A stretch of DNA of 64,000 nt from Bradyrhizobium elkanii USDA 76 (GTDB taxonomy: Bacteria > Pseudomonadota > Alphaproteobacteria > Rhizobiales > Xanthobacteraceae), in the NCBI RefSeq assembly GCF_023278185.1, contig NZ_CP066357.1:186001-250000 (forward strand), given 5' to 3'. Below the pieces are notes generated by a model, which saw only the letters and a list, made by a program, of their open reading frames with translations, made no database searches and had not been told where the DNA came from. A program made the translations under genes and the position numbers. How positions within the stretch are numbered: position 1 is the stretch's first letter; each line of letters opens with the position of its first letter. Of the stretch, positions 28,088 to 36,360 are shown piece by piece.

Positions 28088-28409
28088 CTTCGCGGACAGA
28101 CGCGAGATAAGCGGCCACCGCTCGGCGCATCACCTCGCTTGCCGAAAGCCTGGAAGCCGTCGCATGCGTCTGGAGTTTTTGGGCAAGATCGGCCGGCATC
28201 TTCAGGGAGAGCGTCACTGATGGCTGCGGCGCGGGAAGGAGCCGCTCCCTGCTTTTGGCCACTTCGAGATAGCGATAGGCCTGCCGCAGCGACAAGCCGC
28301 TTTCGCGCGACAGCACCAAGGCCGCCTCCGCCATGCCGATTTTCTTCGCGAGCAAGCGTCGCGCCGCCCTCAGCCGCTCGGCTTTCTGCGCTTGCGTCGA
28401 TCGAATCAT
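28080..28409 (-). CDS. Small HTH plus ribbon-helix-helix protein of the serine-recombinase element
   Basis: A 109-aa protein. The N-terminal half is a helical HTH-like segment (AAALVLSRESGLSLRQAYRY); the C-terminal half resembles a CopG-type ribbon-helix-helix (SVTLSLKMPADLAQKLQTHA, then LSASEVMRRAVAAYL). It is the first gene of the element and is read toward the recombinase. It is likely a repressor or directionality factor acting at the terminal repeats (inference from position and fold). Confidence 0.75.
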   Translation of the reverse strand: MIRSTQAQKAERLRAARRLLAKKIGMAEAALVLSRESGLSLRQAYRYLEVAKSRERLLPAPQPSVTLSLKMPADLAQKLQTHATASRLSASEVMRRAVAAYLASVREDG

Positions 28410-28490
28410 ATGACATAACGGTATTACCTTTTGCGTCTCAAATCAACAACGGCTCTATCACGCCAGCCGACGATGACGCGTTCAAAGCGG

Positions 28491-28516
28491 AAGTTATCTT
28501 TTGCGTTCAGGGAGCC
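28491..28516 (-). repeat. Right terminal inverted repeat of the serine-recombinase element
   Basis: The complement begins GGCTCCCTGAACGC and ends AAAAGATAACTT. One mismatch to the left repeat. Confidence 0.93.
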
Positions 28517-29173
28517 ATCTCGCCACTGCTTGCAAACATCTACCTGCACTACGTGCTGGATGAATGGTTCGAGCAGGTGGCGCGACCGCGGCTCAAAGGT
28601 CGATGCCAACTGGCCCGATACGCTGATGACGCGGTGATTGCCTTCGAGGACCACCTGTCCGGCAAGCGATTGCTGAACGTGCTGGATAAGCGGCTCGGTC
28701 GGTATGGGCTTCAACTCCATCCGACCAAGACCCGCTTCGTAGACTTCCGGTTCAAGCGCCCGGGTGGGCGTCACCCCGCGACGGCGGGGACCACATTCAA
28801 CTTCCTTGGCTTCACCCATGTGTGGGGTCAATCGAGGAAGGGTAAGAATGTCGTCCGACAGATAACGGCGAAAGACCGTTACGCCCGCGCGCTGGCTTCC
28901 GTGACGGAATGGTGTCGGCTTAACCTGCATCGCCCGTTCCGGGCGCAGCACGCGCACCTGTCGCGGGTGATCCGGGGGCACTGCGCCTACTACGGCATCT
29001 CCGGCAACGGCCGACGGATCAGATGGTATCACCACCAGATCACGCGGATATGGAAGAAATGGCTCGCGCGGCGTGGCCGCCACAGCAATCTGCCGTGGTC
29101 GCGCTTCCGGGCCATGCTCGCGCGACACCCGCTGCCGACAGCCAAGATCGTCCACCAATATGCCGTCCCGTGA
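28517..29173 (+). pseudogene. Group II intron reverse transcriptase/maturase, 3' part
   Basis: This continues the RT as ISPLLANIYLHYVLDEWFEQ, the catalytic box LARYADDAVIAFEDH, GLQLHPTKTRFVDF and a maturase thumb/X-domain (RALASVTEWCRLNLHR, HCAYYGISGNGRRI, IWKKWLARRG), ending at 29173. Joined to 25627-26282 it would give about 436 aa without an endonuclease domain, a normal bacterial type. A short frame open upstream of 28517 is part of the inserted element. Confidence 0.88.
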
Positions 29174-29261
29174 GCGAAGCTTACGCGTGAAGAACCGGAT
29201 GCGGGTAATCCGCTCGTCCGGGTCTGTGAGGGGCGGGGATGGCAACATCCCCGCCTACTCG

Positions 29262-30338
29262 GCATGCGGCCAGCCGCAGCGGCACGCCGCCTTTGCGCTT
29301 GGGCCGTGCGAGCCGATGATAGCCCTGGTATCCGTCGACCTGAAGGATGCCGTCGAAGCCCTCGAGGATGCGCTCAGCATGGTCACCACCGCGTCCTGGC
29401 GCGTAGTGGTAGACCACGATTGGTGGATCAGCGCCGCCGTGGCCGCGATCGTCGCGCAGGACAGCCCACAGATAGCCGGTCTTCGTTCGGCCCCGGCCCG
29501 GATCGAGCACAGGCGCCCTGGTCTCGTCTATGAACAAGCGGCCCGATTGCTTCATCACGACGCTCATGCGCTCGACCAGCGGCGCGAGGTGGAAGGCGAC
29601 CGTTCCCATCCAGTCTGCCAGAACGGCGCGATCGATGAAGATGCCATGCCGAGCCAGAACCTGCGACTGACGATAGAGTGGCATGTGCTCGCTGAACTTG
29701 GCGACCGCCACCTGCGCCAGCAGCGCCTCGGTGGGGATGCCACCCTCCACGAGATGGGCGGGCGCCGGCGCCTGAGCAACACCGGTGCAGCCCTTTGCGC
29801 AGGCGTAGCGCGGTCGCACCGTCTCGATCACACGATACTGGGCGGCCATGACATCGAGACGGCGGGAGCGATCCTCGCCGATCTGGACCATCCGGCCGCA
29901 GCCGCAGGGACACTCGAGGTTCTCGGGTTCGATCACCTGCTCGATGCGCGGCAGGTGCGCGGGAAAGGCACGGGCAGCGCGCCTGGTCCGGCGGCTGGAC
30001 GGCGCCGTGCCGGCGCGGCGCGCACGATCGTCCTGGCGTTCCTGGACTTCGGCGATGGCAATCTCGATGTCCTCGAGAACCAGTTGCATCTGATCGGGAT
30101 TGAACTTCTCCGAGCGTTTACCGAAACGTGCGCGCTCGTACTCCTTCACGAGCAGTTCGAGGCGTTCGACGCTCTCTTTGGACGCAGCCAGTTCACTCTC
30201 GACATGAAGGCGCGCCGAGCATTCATCGTCTGCGCGACGACGCTCGGCTTCAATCATCGCTTCCTGCGCGCGGAAGAGCGCGCGCAAATCGGCGGGCAGC
30301 GCTGCAAGACGGGCGGGATCAATGGGGGACGGCGGCAC
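29262..30338 (-). pseudogene. tnpC: N-terminal part of IS66 transposase TnpC
   Basis: 359 codons from ATG 30338. There is a leucine-zipper region (ERLELLVKEYERARFGKRSE), a zinc-binding segment (CPCGCGRMVQIGEDRS, ACAKGC) and the first part of the DDE core (GRLFIDETRAPVLDPGRGRT, FDGILQVDGYQGYHRLA). It stops matching TnpC after RLAAC, where the antisense group II intron begins; the remaining 183 codons are at 24463-25011. The sum of 541 aa is normal for TnpC. Confidence 0.92.
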
Positions 30339-30391
30339 ATCCGCAAGCTATCATCCCAAAGCCCCGCGCGAAACAGGTTGTCGGGTCTGAG

Positions 30392-30748
30392 TCAGTTCGC
30401 CGCAGCTGGCGTCGCGACAATCCGTTCGCCCACTCGCTTCCAGTTCAGCCCTTCAAACAGCGCTTCGAACTGCACGCGCGTCAGATGCATGACGCCGTCG
30501 CTGATCTGCGGCCACTCGAAACGACCATCGCGGCCAAGGCGCTTGTAGACCAAAACGAGGCCCGTGCCGTCCCATAGCAAAATCTTCAGCCGGTCGGCGC
30601 GCTTCGAACGAAAAACCACGATCAGGCCCGAATGCGGATCGAGCCCAAGCGTGTTTTGCACAAGACCGGCCAGCGCGTCGTGCCCGCACCGGAAGTCAAC
30701 AGGACGCACAGCAAGCACAATCCGCAGTCCCTGCGCCGGAATGATCAT
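30392..30748 (-). CDS. tnpB: IS66 Orf2 family protein TnpB
   Basis: A 118-aa protein, MIIPAQGLRIVLAVRPVDFR and VFRSKRADRLKILLWDGTGL, the standard IS66 Orf2/TnpB pattern, needed for transposition by an unclear mechanism. ATG 30748 overlaps the tnpA stop (ATGA). An upstream extension in the same frame is not used. It is intact. Confidence 0.93.
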   Translation of the reverse strand: MIIPAQGLRIVLAVRPVDFRCGHDALAGLVQNTLGLDPHSGLIVVFRSKRADRLKILLWDGTGLVLVYKRLGRDGRFEWPQISDGVMHLTRVQFEALFEGLNWKRVGERIVATPAAAN

Positions 30749-31143
30749 GCGCCGCGCTCGATCGCAGTCACGATCTCCGCGATCCGCACCGCCGACACGT
30801 CCGCATCCAGGCGGACCGAAACCTTGCCAATCGTAATCTCGACGGGCCCCTCGCTCTTGCCTGACGCCACTGGATCGCTCAGCTCGATCGACACGAAATC
30901 CGCCGCGTCGTCCGTGACCAATGCGAGCCGGCCAGCACGCGCCAATCTGCGCCACGTCGTCAACTGCTGGGCCTTCACACCATAACGCCGTGCGACATCA
31001 CATACCCGGGCGTCGGGCTTCATGCTCTCGAAAACAGCGCGCCCCTTGATCTCCGCAGACCATAACCGGCCTCCAGAACGCGTCCGGCGCGTAAGCTTCC
31101 CCACAAAGCCATCAGCTTCGGCTTCCTCCCCCGATTGTTCCAT
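30745..31143 (-). CDS. tnpA: IS66 accessory protein TnpA
   Basis: A 132-aa protein beginning MEQSGEEAEADGFVGKLTRR, with an HTH (RVCDVARRYGVKAQQLTTWR) and an acidic C-terminal half. This is the first gene of the IS66 tnpABC operon. ATG 31143 is used; an upstream extension to 31215 is unlikely. It is intact, so the element could still supply TnpA and TnpB to relatives. Confidence 0.9.
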   Translation of the reverse strand: MEQSGEEAEADGFVGKLTRRTRSGGRLWSAEIKGRAVFESMKPDARVCDVARRYGVKAQQLTTWRRLARAGRLALVTDDAADFVSIELSDPVASGKSEGPVEITIGKVSVRLDADVSAVRIAEIVTAIERGA

Positions 31144-31372
31144 CGCCTTCAGTCTCCTCTCGGCTCTCTGACAAGCCAAGGATCGCAGAGCGAAAGCCGA
31201 AGCGAAACCAGTCAATCAAATGGGAGAAAAGCTCCGCTTACCCGCCATTGCGCAACCAAAACGTCGCCGCGTCAGCTCCGCAGTCTGCCGATAGCAACCC
31301 GCGATCTCAAACTATCCCCATAGCCGCACCACCGTGCATATTCTCCCGCGCCTTCGTTCAATCCGGCTTCAA

Positions 31373-31422
31373 TGAGGTCGCGTTATAAGCGCTTGCCGCG
31401 CCCTCGCGTGAGCGCGACCTCA
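31373..31422. repeat. 10-bp inverted repeat before an IS630 gene
   Basis: TGAGGTCGCG (31373-31382) and CGCGACCTCA (31413-31422) are perfectly complementary. The repeat may be a stem-loop in the leader of the IS630 transposase or part of the older sequence into which the IS elements inserted. Confidence 0.4.
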
Positions 31423-31495
31423 CAGAACCCTCAAGATTCCCAGCGGGGCCGATTTCTGATTCAAACTCTATGCTGGAGGACGGAGGCCAGCATGG

Positions 31496-32437
31496 ATGAC
31501 GCGACCCTATTCGGAAGATCTTCGTGAACGGGCTCTGGCGCGGGCTGATGCTGGAGAGACGGTTCGTTCGATTGCAGAGGCGCTTGAGATCAGCCCGTCC
31601 TGTGTAACGAAGTGGAAGAATCTGAGGCGGGAGACTGGAGGCGTTTCGCCCGGCAAGATTGGTGGTCACAAGAAGCCGGTTCTATCCGGTGCCAATGCCG
31701 ACTGGCTGCGCGAGCGCGTTCTCTCGGGGCCATTCACCCTGCGGAAGCTGACACAGGAGCTGGCGGCCCGCGGGATCAAGACAGATGTGCGGGCCGTGTG
31801 GACGTTTGTGCATGCCGAAGGGCTGAGTTTCAAAAAAAAGATCCTGCCGGCCGAACAAGATCGCTCCGATATCGCCCGTAAACGGACGCGCTGGAAGGCC
31901 CATCAAAGCAAGATTGACGCTTCACGCCTGATCTTTATCGACGAGACCTGGATCAAGACCAACATGGCGCCACTGCGCGGCTGGGGTCCGAGTGGACAGC
32001 GGCTCCAAGCATCCGCGCCTTTCGGTCATTGGAAGACCATGACTTTCATCGCAGCGCTGCGGCACGACCAGATCAGCGCACCTTGGGTCATCGACGGCCC
32101 CATCAATGGCGAACTCTTCACCCTCTATGTCGAGAAGGTGCTGGCGCCAACGCTGGCAAAAGGAGAGGTCGTCATCCTCGACAATCTCGGCAGTCACAAG
32201 GGCAAGTCCGCCCGTAATGCCATCCGCGCCACCGGAGCGCATCTGCTCTTCCTGCCGCCCTACAGTCCCGACCTCAATCCGATCGAACAGGTCTTCGCCA
32301 AGCTCAAACATCTGATGCGAGCTGCAGAGCCGCGTTATGTCGAGGCAACCTGGCGCAAGGTCGGTGAACTGCTCGACCTCTTTTCCGCGCAGGAGTGCGC
32401 CAGCTATCTCAAAAATTCAGGCGATGTTTCCGTATAA
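31496..32437 (+). CDS. IS630-family transposase, single-frame
   Basis: A 313-aa transposase. It has an N-terminal HTH (TVRSIAEALEISPSCVTKWK) and the DDE core: LIFIDETWIKTNMAPLRGW, VVILDNLGSHKGKSARNA and LPPYSPDLNPIEQVFAKLKH. Asp, Asp and Glu are all present. It is not related closely to the two IS630 copies at 38.5 and 55.9 kb. The right end may be near GCATGCT-CTAG (about 32445-32455); the left end could not be placed. It appears functional. Confidence 0.9.
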   Translation: MTRPYSEDLRERALARADAGETVRSIAEALEISPSCVTKWKNLRRETGGVSPGKIGGHKKPVLSGANADWLRERVLSGPFTLRKLTQELAARGIKTDVRAVWTFVHAEGLSFKKKILPAEQDRSDIARKRTRWKAHQSKIDASRLIFIDETWIKTNMAPLRGWGPSGQRLQASAPFGHWKTMTFIAALRHDQISAPWVIDGPINGELFTLYVEKVLAPTLAKGEVVILDNLGSHKGKSARNAIRATGAHLLFLPPYSPDLNPIEQVFAKLKHLMRAAEPRYVEATWRKVGELLDLFSAQECASYLKNSGDVSV

Positions 32438-32502
32438 AAACAGCATGCTCTAGATATGATCTCTGCAGCTATCGGAAGCCGTAAGGCCATCAAAGACTCT
32501 GT

Positions 32503-32546
32503 CAGGCTCATAACCTGAAGGTCATAGGATCCTATCCCGGCAACCA
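32503..32546 (+). tRNA. 3' fragment of a CAT-anticodon tRNA (attachment-site remnant)
   Basis: CAGGCTCATAACCTG is a perfect anticodon stem-loop with CAT. It is followed by a variable region, a short ATAGG/CCTAT stem lacking a normal T loop, and an end in CCCGGCAACCA. The 5' half (acceptor and D arm) is not recognisable, and the T arm has lost several bases. It is thus a degenerate tRNA 3' end, as left at att sites of tRNA-targeting integrases. An integrase gene starts 133 bases downstream. It is not a functional tRNA. Confidence 0.55.
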
Positions 32547-32678
32547 AATTTATAAATGAAATCAAATGGTTGGTCGAAGGGCCAACCCTTTCGTTTTTGG
32601 AAAAGTGCCTAGCACAACGCTAGCACAAAGTTCGACTGGTTCCCTTTTTCGCGCTATCCTGAGTTGAGGAGGTGTGAA

Positions 32679-33116
32679 ATGTCCCGCCACGAACTGCTCG
32701 GAGGAATGGTTCAGGTCTACAGGCGCAGTGGCCGTACTTGGCACTGCTCCGCGTCCATAGACGGCCGCCAATATCGCGCTACCACGGGCGAGGACGACCT
32801 CGTTCTCGCCAAGCAAGCTGCTGAAGACTGGTTCCTGGCGCTACGCGGCAAGTCCAAGGCGGGCATTTTGAAGAACGAGAAAACCTTCAAGCAGGCGGCC
32901 GACCAGTTCTTGAAGGAGTATGAGATCATTACTGAAGGGCAGCGAAGCCCCAAGTGGATCTCAGGCTATCGTGATCGCCTCCGACTTCACCTGTTGCCGT
33001 TTTTTGGCGACATGGCCCTTTCCGAGATTACGCCGGGCAGAGCGCAGGAATACCGCGTGCATCGGATCGAAACCTCGCGGACGGGCAAGGCGCCTGCACG
33101 CAGCACAAGCCATTGA
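32679..33116 (+). pseudogene. Truncated phage/ICE-type tyrosine integrase (N-terminal part)
   Basis: From ATG 32679, with a strong GAGGAGGTG upstream, the frame encodes an AP2-like arm-binding region (MVQVYRRSGRTWHCSASIDG) and a SAM-like core-binding domain (FKQAADQFLKEYEIITEGQR, YRDRLRLHLLPFFGDMALSE), ending GKAPARSTSH. The catalytic domain is missing, so about two thirds of the protein has been lost. It lies beside the tRNA fragment, as expected for an island end. Confidence 0.8.
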
Positions 33117-33453
33117 GTGCCACGGGGGGAAACCCCAGGAGCAGAACTGTTCAAAGTCGGGGGGATGTTCACTGGCAATCCCGAACCATGCCCCCTCCTG
33201 GGGGAAGGTGTAGAGACTAGACGGGCAGCACATACAGCGGACAAGCGCCAGGGTGAAGGGATAGTCCAGGCCACGGAACGCCAGATGTGCGGCGGCGAAA
33301 CCGATGTGGTACCAAAATCCGTGGGGCCGCAAGGCCTGTGCCAGTTCGAGTCCGACCGCCCGCACCAAATCTTTCAACAGCGACTAAAGGATGTTGGACG
33401 CAGGTATTGCCTCTCCTCGCAACCTAGAAGAGTATGAAGATGGGGGGAGCGAC
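33117..33453. other. Junk region between integrase remnant and TrlF-like gene
   Basis: About 340 bases with open frames on both strands, but none with clear protein character. A GC-rich repeat (GGGGGG at 33124 with CCCCTCCTGGGGG at 33191) could form a stem. It is probably a deletion scar of the island. Confidence 0.4.
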
Positions 33454-36306
33454 GTGACTTTTTCAATCGGAATGCATCCAGGAACTACGTGGCACAAGTG
33501 CGATTTCCAGTGCCATACGCCCAGAGACCTCGCTTGGTCTGGTTCGCCTGAATTGCCGGGCGGAGACGCAGCAGCGGAAAACGCACGCAACGCCTGGGCG
33601 GAGTCGTTTATCGCGGCGGCTGAAGCGGCAAAGCTCACCGCGGTCGCCATATCCGACCATCACGACGTGTGCATGTCGGCGTACGTCAGTGAGGCAGCAA
33701 AGCGCCTCGGTTCGACGGTCCGAATATTCCCCGCCGTTGAGATCACATGCTCCGACAATGCGCAGTGCATAGCGATCTTCGACCCGTCTACGGGCATTGA
33801 GACCCAGAAACTCGCCCTAAGTGCTGCTGGCAATGTTCTGATGTCGTCAGAGGCAGCGCCAAAGACCTGCACCATTCAGCCCACGAAAGCCACGGTTGCG
33901 GAATTTGTGGCAGCGATCCAAGACGAGCAGTATCTCAAGGATTCTTGCATCGTCCTCCCTCACTTCAGCACTGAGGATGATCACAAGAGTCTCAACGAAC
34001 CAGGCCATCATCCTCGTTTTGCCAGCTTACCGATCGACGGTGTTTACATTGAACGCCCCTACAGCGGCCTGGACGCAACGACGCTGGATAAGGTTCGCGG
34101 CAAGATCAGCGACTGGGGCAAGAGGCGACGGGCGATTGTCGCAACCGGTGACAATCGGTCGGCCGATTGGCAGAGACTCGGAAAGCACGACTGCTGGATC
34201 AAGTTGGGCGAGCATTCCATCGAAGCCCTGCGGCAGGCCCTCCTTGCCGACGAAGCGAGAATAGCCTTTGAACTGCCGGTAACACCGACCGAATACCTCG
34301 TCGAGTTACGCGTGATGAGCAGCCTTACCGGACCCACGCCGGTCACGATCCTTTTCAATGACGGGTTCAATGCCCTAATCGGTGGCCGTGGCTCCGGCAA
34401 GAGCGCTTTTCTTGAGTACCTTCGCTTCGGATTGGGACGCACGGACAAAGATCTCAATACCGTCGCCGATCCCGCGAACGATCGTGAAGTGAATTTGATA
34501 AAGCAAACTCTATCTGGAAGTGGTTACGTGGAGGTCGTACTCGAACGCGAAGGAGTGCGCGAAACCTGGAAGCGGGCCACCTCTAATCAGGAAGCTATTT
34601 CCATAACGAGCCCGCAAGGCACCATTGAGGTGACGACCAGTACCGCGAGAGAACGTTTCCGCGCGCGGGCATTCCGGCAGAAGGGTCTGTCGAGCACGAT
34701 GAATGATCCGGTTACCGCCTCAGAGCAAATCACCAGTATCGCTGCCGCCGAAGAACTGGACCAACAGCGCAATATCGAGCGTTCGATCAAGAACGCCCAA
34801 CGTGATGCCAGAACGGCACTTTCAAATCTGGCTGCGCTTTGGCAGGCTCGAGTGGACTCACAACAAGCCAAGAACAAAGTCGAGGACGTGCGGCAGCGCC
34901 TAATGGCCTTATCCGCGCGCATGGAGCAAGAAGGAGTCTCGGCAGAAGCTCTAACCACGATCGAGGAAGCTCCCAAGTATGCAAGAGCTGGAGAGTTTAT
35001 CGCGGGTGTCGCATTGCAGGCCCAAGAAACCATCACTGGCATTGGAGAACTTGACGCGGCTGTTCTTAATATCGATATCAGCGCTTACGAGGGAGTCGTC
35101 GACTTCGAAGAAATCGCTGAGCTGCAAAAGGCGCTAGTCGAAACGAAGGCAACTATTGCGGAGCATCTCGCTAAGGCGAAGTTGGCGGGGACTGCGCTGC
35201 TCAATCATCAAAAGACAGCCAGTGAGGCGTTCACCCTAAAGCGCAGCGCCTTTGACGTGAGATACGCGACCGCGCTGGCCGAGCAGAGCAAACACAAAAC
35301 GCTCATCGACGAGGTCACTCGCCTGACCAGGGAACTGCAAACTGCGGAAACTTCCCTTACCAAGGCAAGAGCAGATGAGACCGGAAAAGCCGGAGCCGAG
35401 AAGGCCTACGAGGAGGCCTTGGTCAAACTTGACGCATTGGTCCAGGATCGCCGCAAGATCCTAAAAGCCGCGGCCGACAAGGTCGCCGGCAAGTCTAGCA
35501 ACCTGCTTAAGGCAAGGATTCGCAAGGACCAGATGCCCGAGGAGTACCTAGCATCTCTCTACAAGCTCTTTGAGGCTTCGCACACTCAGCAGGTCGAGGA
35601 AAGCTGCCAAGACTGGATCAAAGCGGTTCTTGCGGAGAATGAGGATTCAGGCTGGGCTACTTTAAGAAAATCATTCTTGGGACTTTATGAAGCAAAGATC
35701 ATGGCAGGGTCGCCGCCTGATGCCAGTGACGGCCTGCTGTCCACGTTACAATCTGTCATCTTCAAAGGCAGCCGAAATCTCACCGATCGGCAACAAAAGA
35801 AGATTTATTCGAATCTAACCGACGCGGTCGTTGCAGGAGTTATTTCAGCAACGCCAAAAGACACGATCAACATGTCGTACATTGACGAGGGCCGAGCCAT
35901 CGACTTCAGGATGGCATCGCCCGGACAGCAGGCGTCGGCTTTGTTGGAGCTCTTGCTGAAGCAAGCCGCAGGTACGTTGATAATCGACCAGCCCGAGGAT
36001 GACCTAGACAATCGCGTCATCATGCGGATCGTCGAACTTCTGCGCAGATCCAAGGCAAACCGGCAGCTTATTTTCACGACACACAATGCCAACATCGTCG
36101 TCAACGGCGACGCCGACAAAATTGTTACGCTCAAATCGCCCGAGCCGACCTCGAATCCCAGTGTCAATGCACCGAGGGTACAGATTGACTGTGACGGCGC
36201 GATTGAGACGCCCTCGGTCGGAGCGGCTATCACTTCCGTAATGGAGGGCGGACGCGAAGCCTTCGACCTGCGTAGTCGGAAGTATCGCTTTGATCTCGCG
36301 TCTTGA
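33454..36306 (+). CDS. TrlF-like protein: PHP domain fused to an SMC-like ATPase
   Basis: About 950 aa. The N-terminal PHP phosphoesterase domain shows DFQCHTPRDL (Asp17, His21), ISDHHD (68-71), AVEITC and LPHFSTEDDH. In motif IV (VATGDNRSAD) the usual His is Asn. From about 285 it is SMC/RecF-like: Walker A GGRGSGKS (310-317), a coiled coil about 430-730, an ABC signature-like SPGQQ (822-826), Walker B LIIDQPEDDLDN (Asp845) and an H-loop TTHNANIVV. A GTG at 33454 with GGGGGAG before it is chosen; ATG 33391 is possible. Such proteins are found in defence islands; an anti-phage role is inferred. Confidence 0.85.
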   Translation: MTFSIGMHPGTTWHKCDFQCHTPRDLAWSGSPELPGGDAAAENARNAWAESFIAAAEAAKLTAVAISDHHDVCMSAYVSEAAKRLGSTVRIFPAVEITCSDNAQCIAIFDPSTGIETQKLALSAAGNVLMSSEAAPKTCTIQPTKATVAEFVAAIQDEQYLKDSCIVLPHFSTEDDHKSLNEPGHHPRFASLPIDGVYIERPYSGLDATTLDKVRGKISDWGKRRRAIVATGDNRSADWQRLGKHDCWIKLGEHSIEALRQALLADEARIAFELPVTPTEYLVELRVMSSLTGPTPVTILFNDGFNALIGGRGSGKSAFLEYLRFGLGRTDKDLNTVADPANDREVNLIKQTLSGSGYVEVVLEREGVRETWKRATSNQEAISITSPQGTIEVTTSTARERFRARAFRQKGLSSTMNDPVTASEQITSIAAAEELDQQRNIERSIKNAQRDARTALSNLAALWQARVDSQQAKNKVEDVRQRLMALSARMEQEGVSAEALTTIEEAPKYARAGEFIAGVALQAQETITGIGELDAAVLNIDISAYEGVVDFEEIAELQKALVETKATIAEHLAKAKLAGTALLNHQKTASEAFTLKRSAFDVRYATALAEQSKHKTLIDEVTRLTRELQTAETSLTKARADETGKAGAEKAYEEALVKLDALVQDRRKILKAAADKVAGKSSNLLKARIRKDQMPEEYLASLYKLFEASHTQQVEESCQDWIKAVLAENEDSGWATLRKSFLGLYEAKIMAGSPPDASDGLLSTLQSVIFKGSRNLTDRQQKKIYSNLTDAVVAGVISATPKDTINMSYIDEGRAIDFRMASPGQQASALLELLLKQAAGTLIIDQPEDDLDNRVIMRIVELLRRSKANRQLIFTTHNANIVVNGDADKIVTLKSPEPTSNPSVNAPRVQIDCDGAIETPSVGAAITSVMEGGREAFDLRSRKYRFDLAS

Positions 36307-36324
36307 AGCAGGATGTCAGGAGCA

Positions 36325-36354
36325 TTGACAGAAGGCCTATAGGCATATTACTAT
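36325..36354 (+). promoter_or_regulatory. Promoter and operator of the HigBA-like operon
   Basis: TTGACA (36325-36330) and TACTAT (36349-36354) are spaced by 18 bp. The perfect palindrome GCCTATAGGC (36335-36344) lies between them. Transcription would start at about 36361, which is the GTG start codon, so the mRNA may be leaderless. Inferred from sequence only. Confidence 0.5.
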
Positions 36355-36360
36355 AAGCTC

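Larger units (their letters stand above)
26283..28516 (-). mobile_element. Serine-recombinase element with 26-bp terminal inverted repeats
   Basis: A 2,234-bp element. Its ends (26283-26308 and 28491-28516) are inverted repeats of 26 bp with one mismatch; the shared core includes CCCTGAACGCAAAAGATAA. AT stands on both sides (26281-26282, 28517-28518). Removing the element and one AT yields an uninterrupted reverse transcriptase with the canonical GTPQGGVISPLLANIYL. Contents: an HTH/ribbon-helix-helix gene, a possible small gene and the recombinase, all leftward. Confidence 0.93.
25012..29261 (+). mobile_element. Group II intron, antisense to tnpC, itself interrupted
   Basis: The boundaries are set by the tnpC codons on each side (Trp at 25011, Cys at 29264) and are good to a few bases. 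The 5' part (25012-25626) is structured non-coding RNA followed by a reverse-transcriptase gene. Near the 3' end a domain V-like hairpin (AGAACCGG ... CCGGGTCT, about 29190-29227) and a domain VI-like hairpin (GGGGATG-GCAA-CATCCCC, with a TA bulge side) are visible. Without the inner element the intron is about 2.0 kb, a normal size. Confidence 0.85.
24351..31241 (-). mobile_element. IS66-family element, enlarged by a group II intron and a serine-recombinase element
   Basis: Left end GTAAGCGACGTTCGCGTCCC (24351-24370) and right end, complement of 31222-31241, GTAAGCGGAGCTTTTCTCCC are IS66-type inverted repeats. The 8-bp sequence CCGCCATT is present immediately outside both ends (24343-24350 and 31242-31249), the duplication size expected for IS66. 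The genes run tnpA, tnpB, tnpC leftward. The element is about 6.9 kb instead of about 2.6 kb because of the two nested insertions. Confidence 0.95.

Noticed and set aside
29073..30548. 491-codon open frame on the plus strand
   Set aside because: It is antisense to tnpC/tnpB of IS66 and starts inside the intron; it is a shadow of GC-rich coding DNA.
32961..33377. 138-codon minus-strand frame (MKDLVRAVGLELAQALRPHG)
   Set aside because: It runs antisense over the integrase remnant and a scar region; it has no recognisable domain and probably arises by chance.
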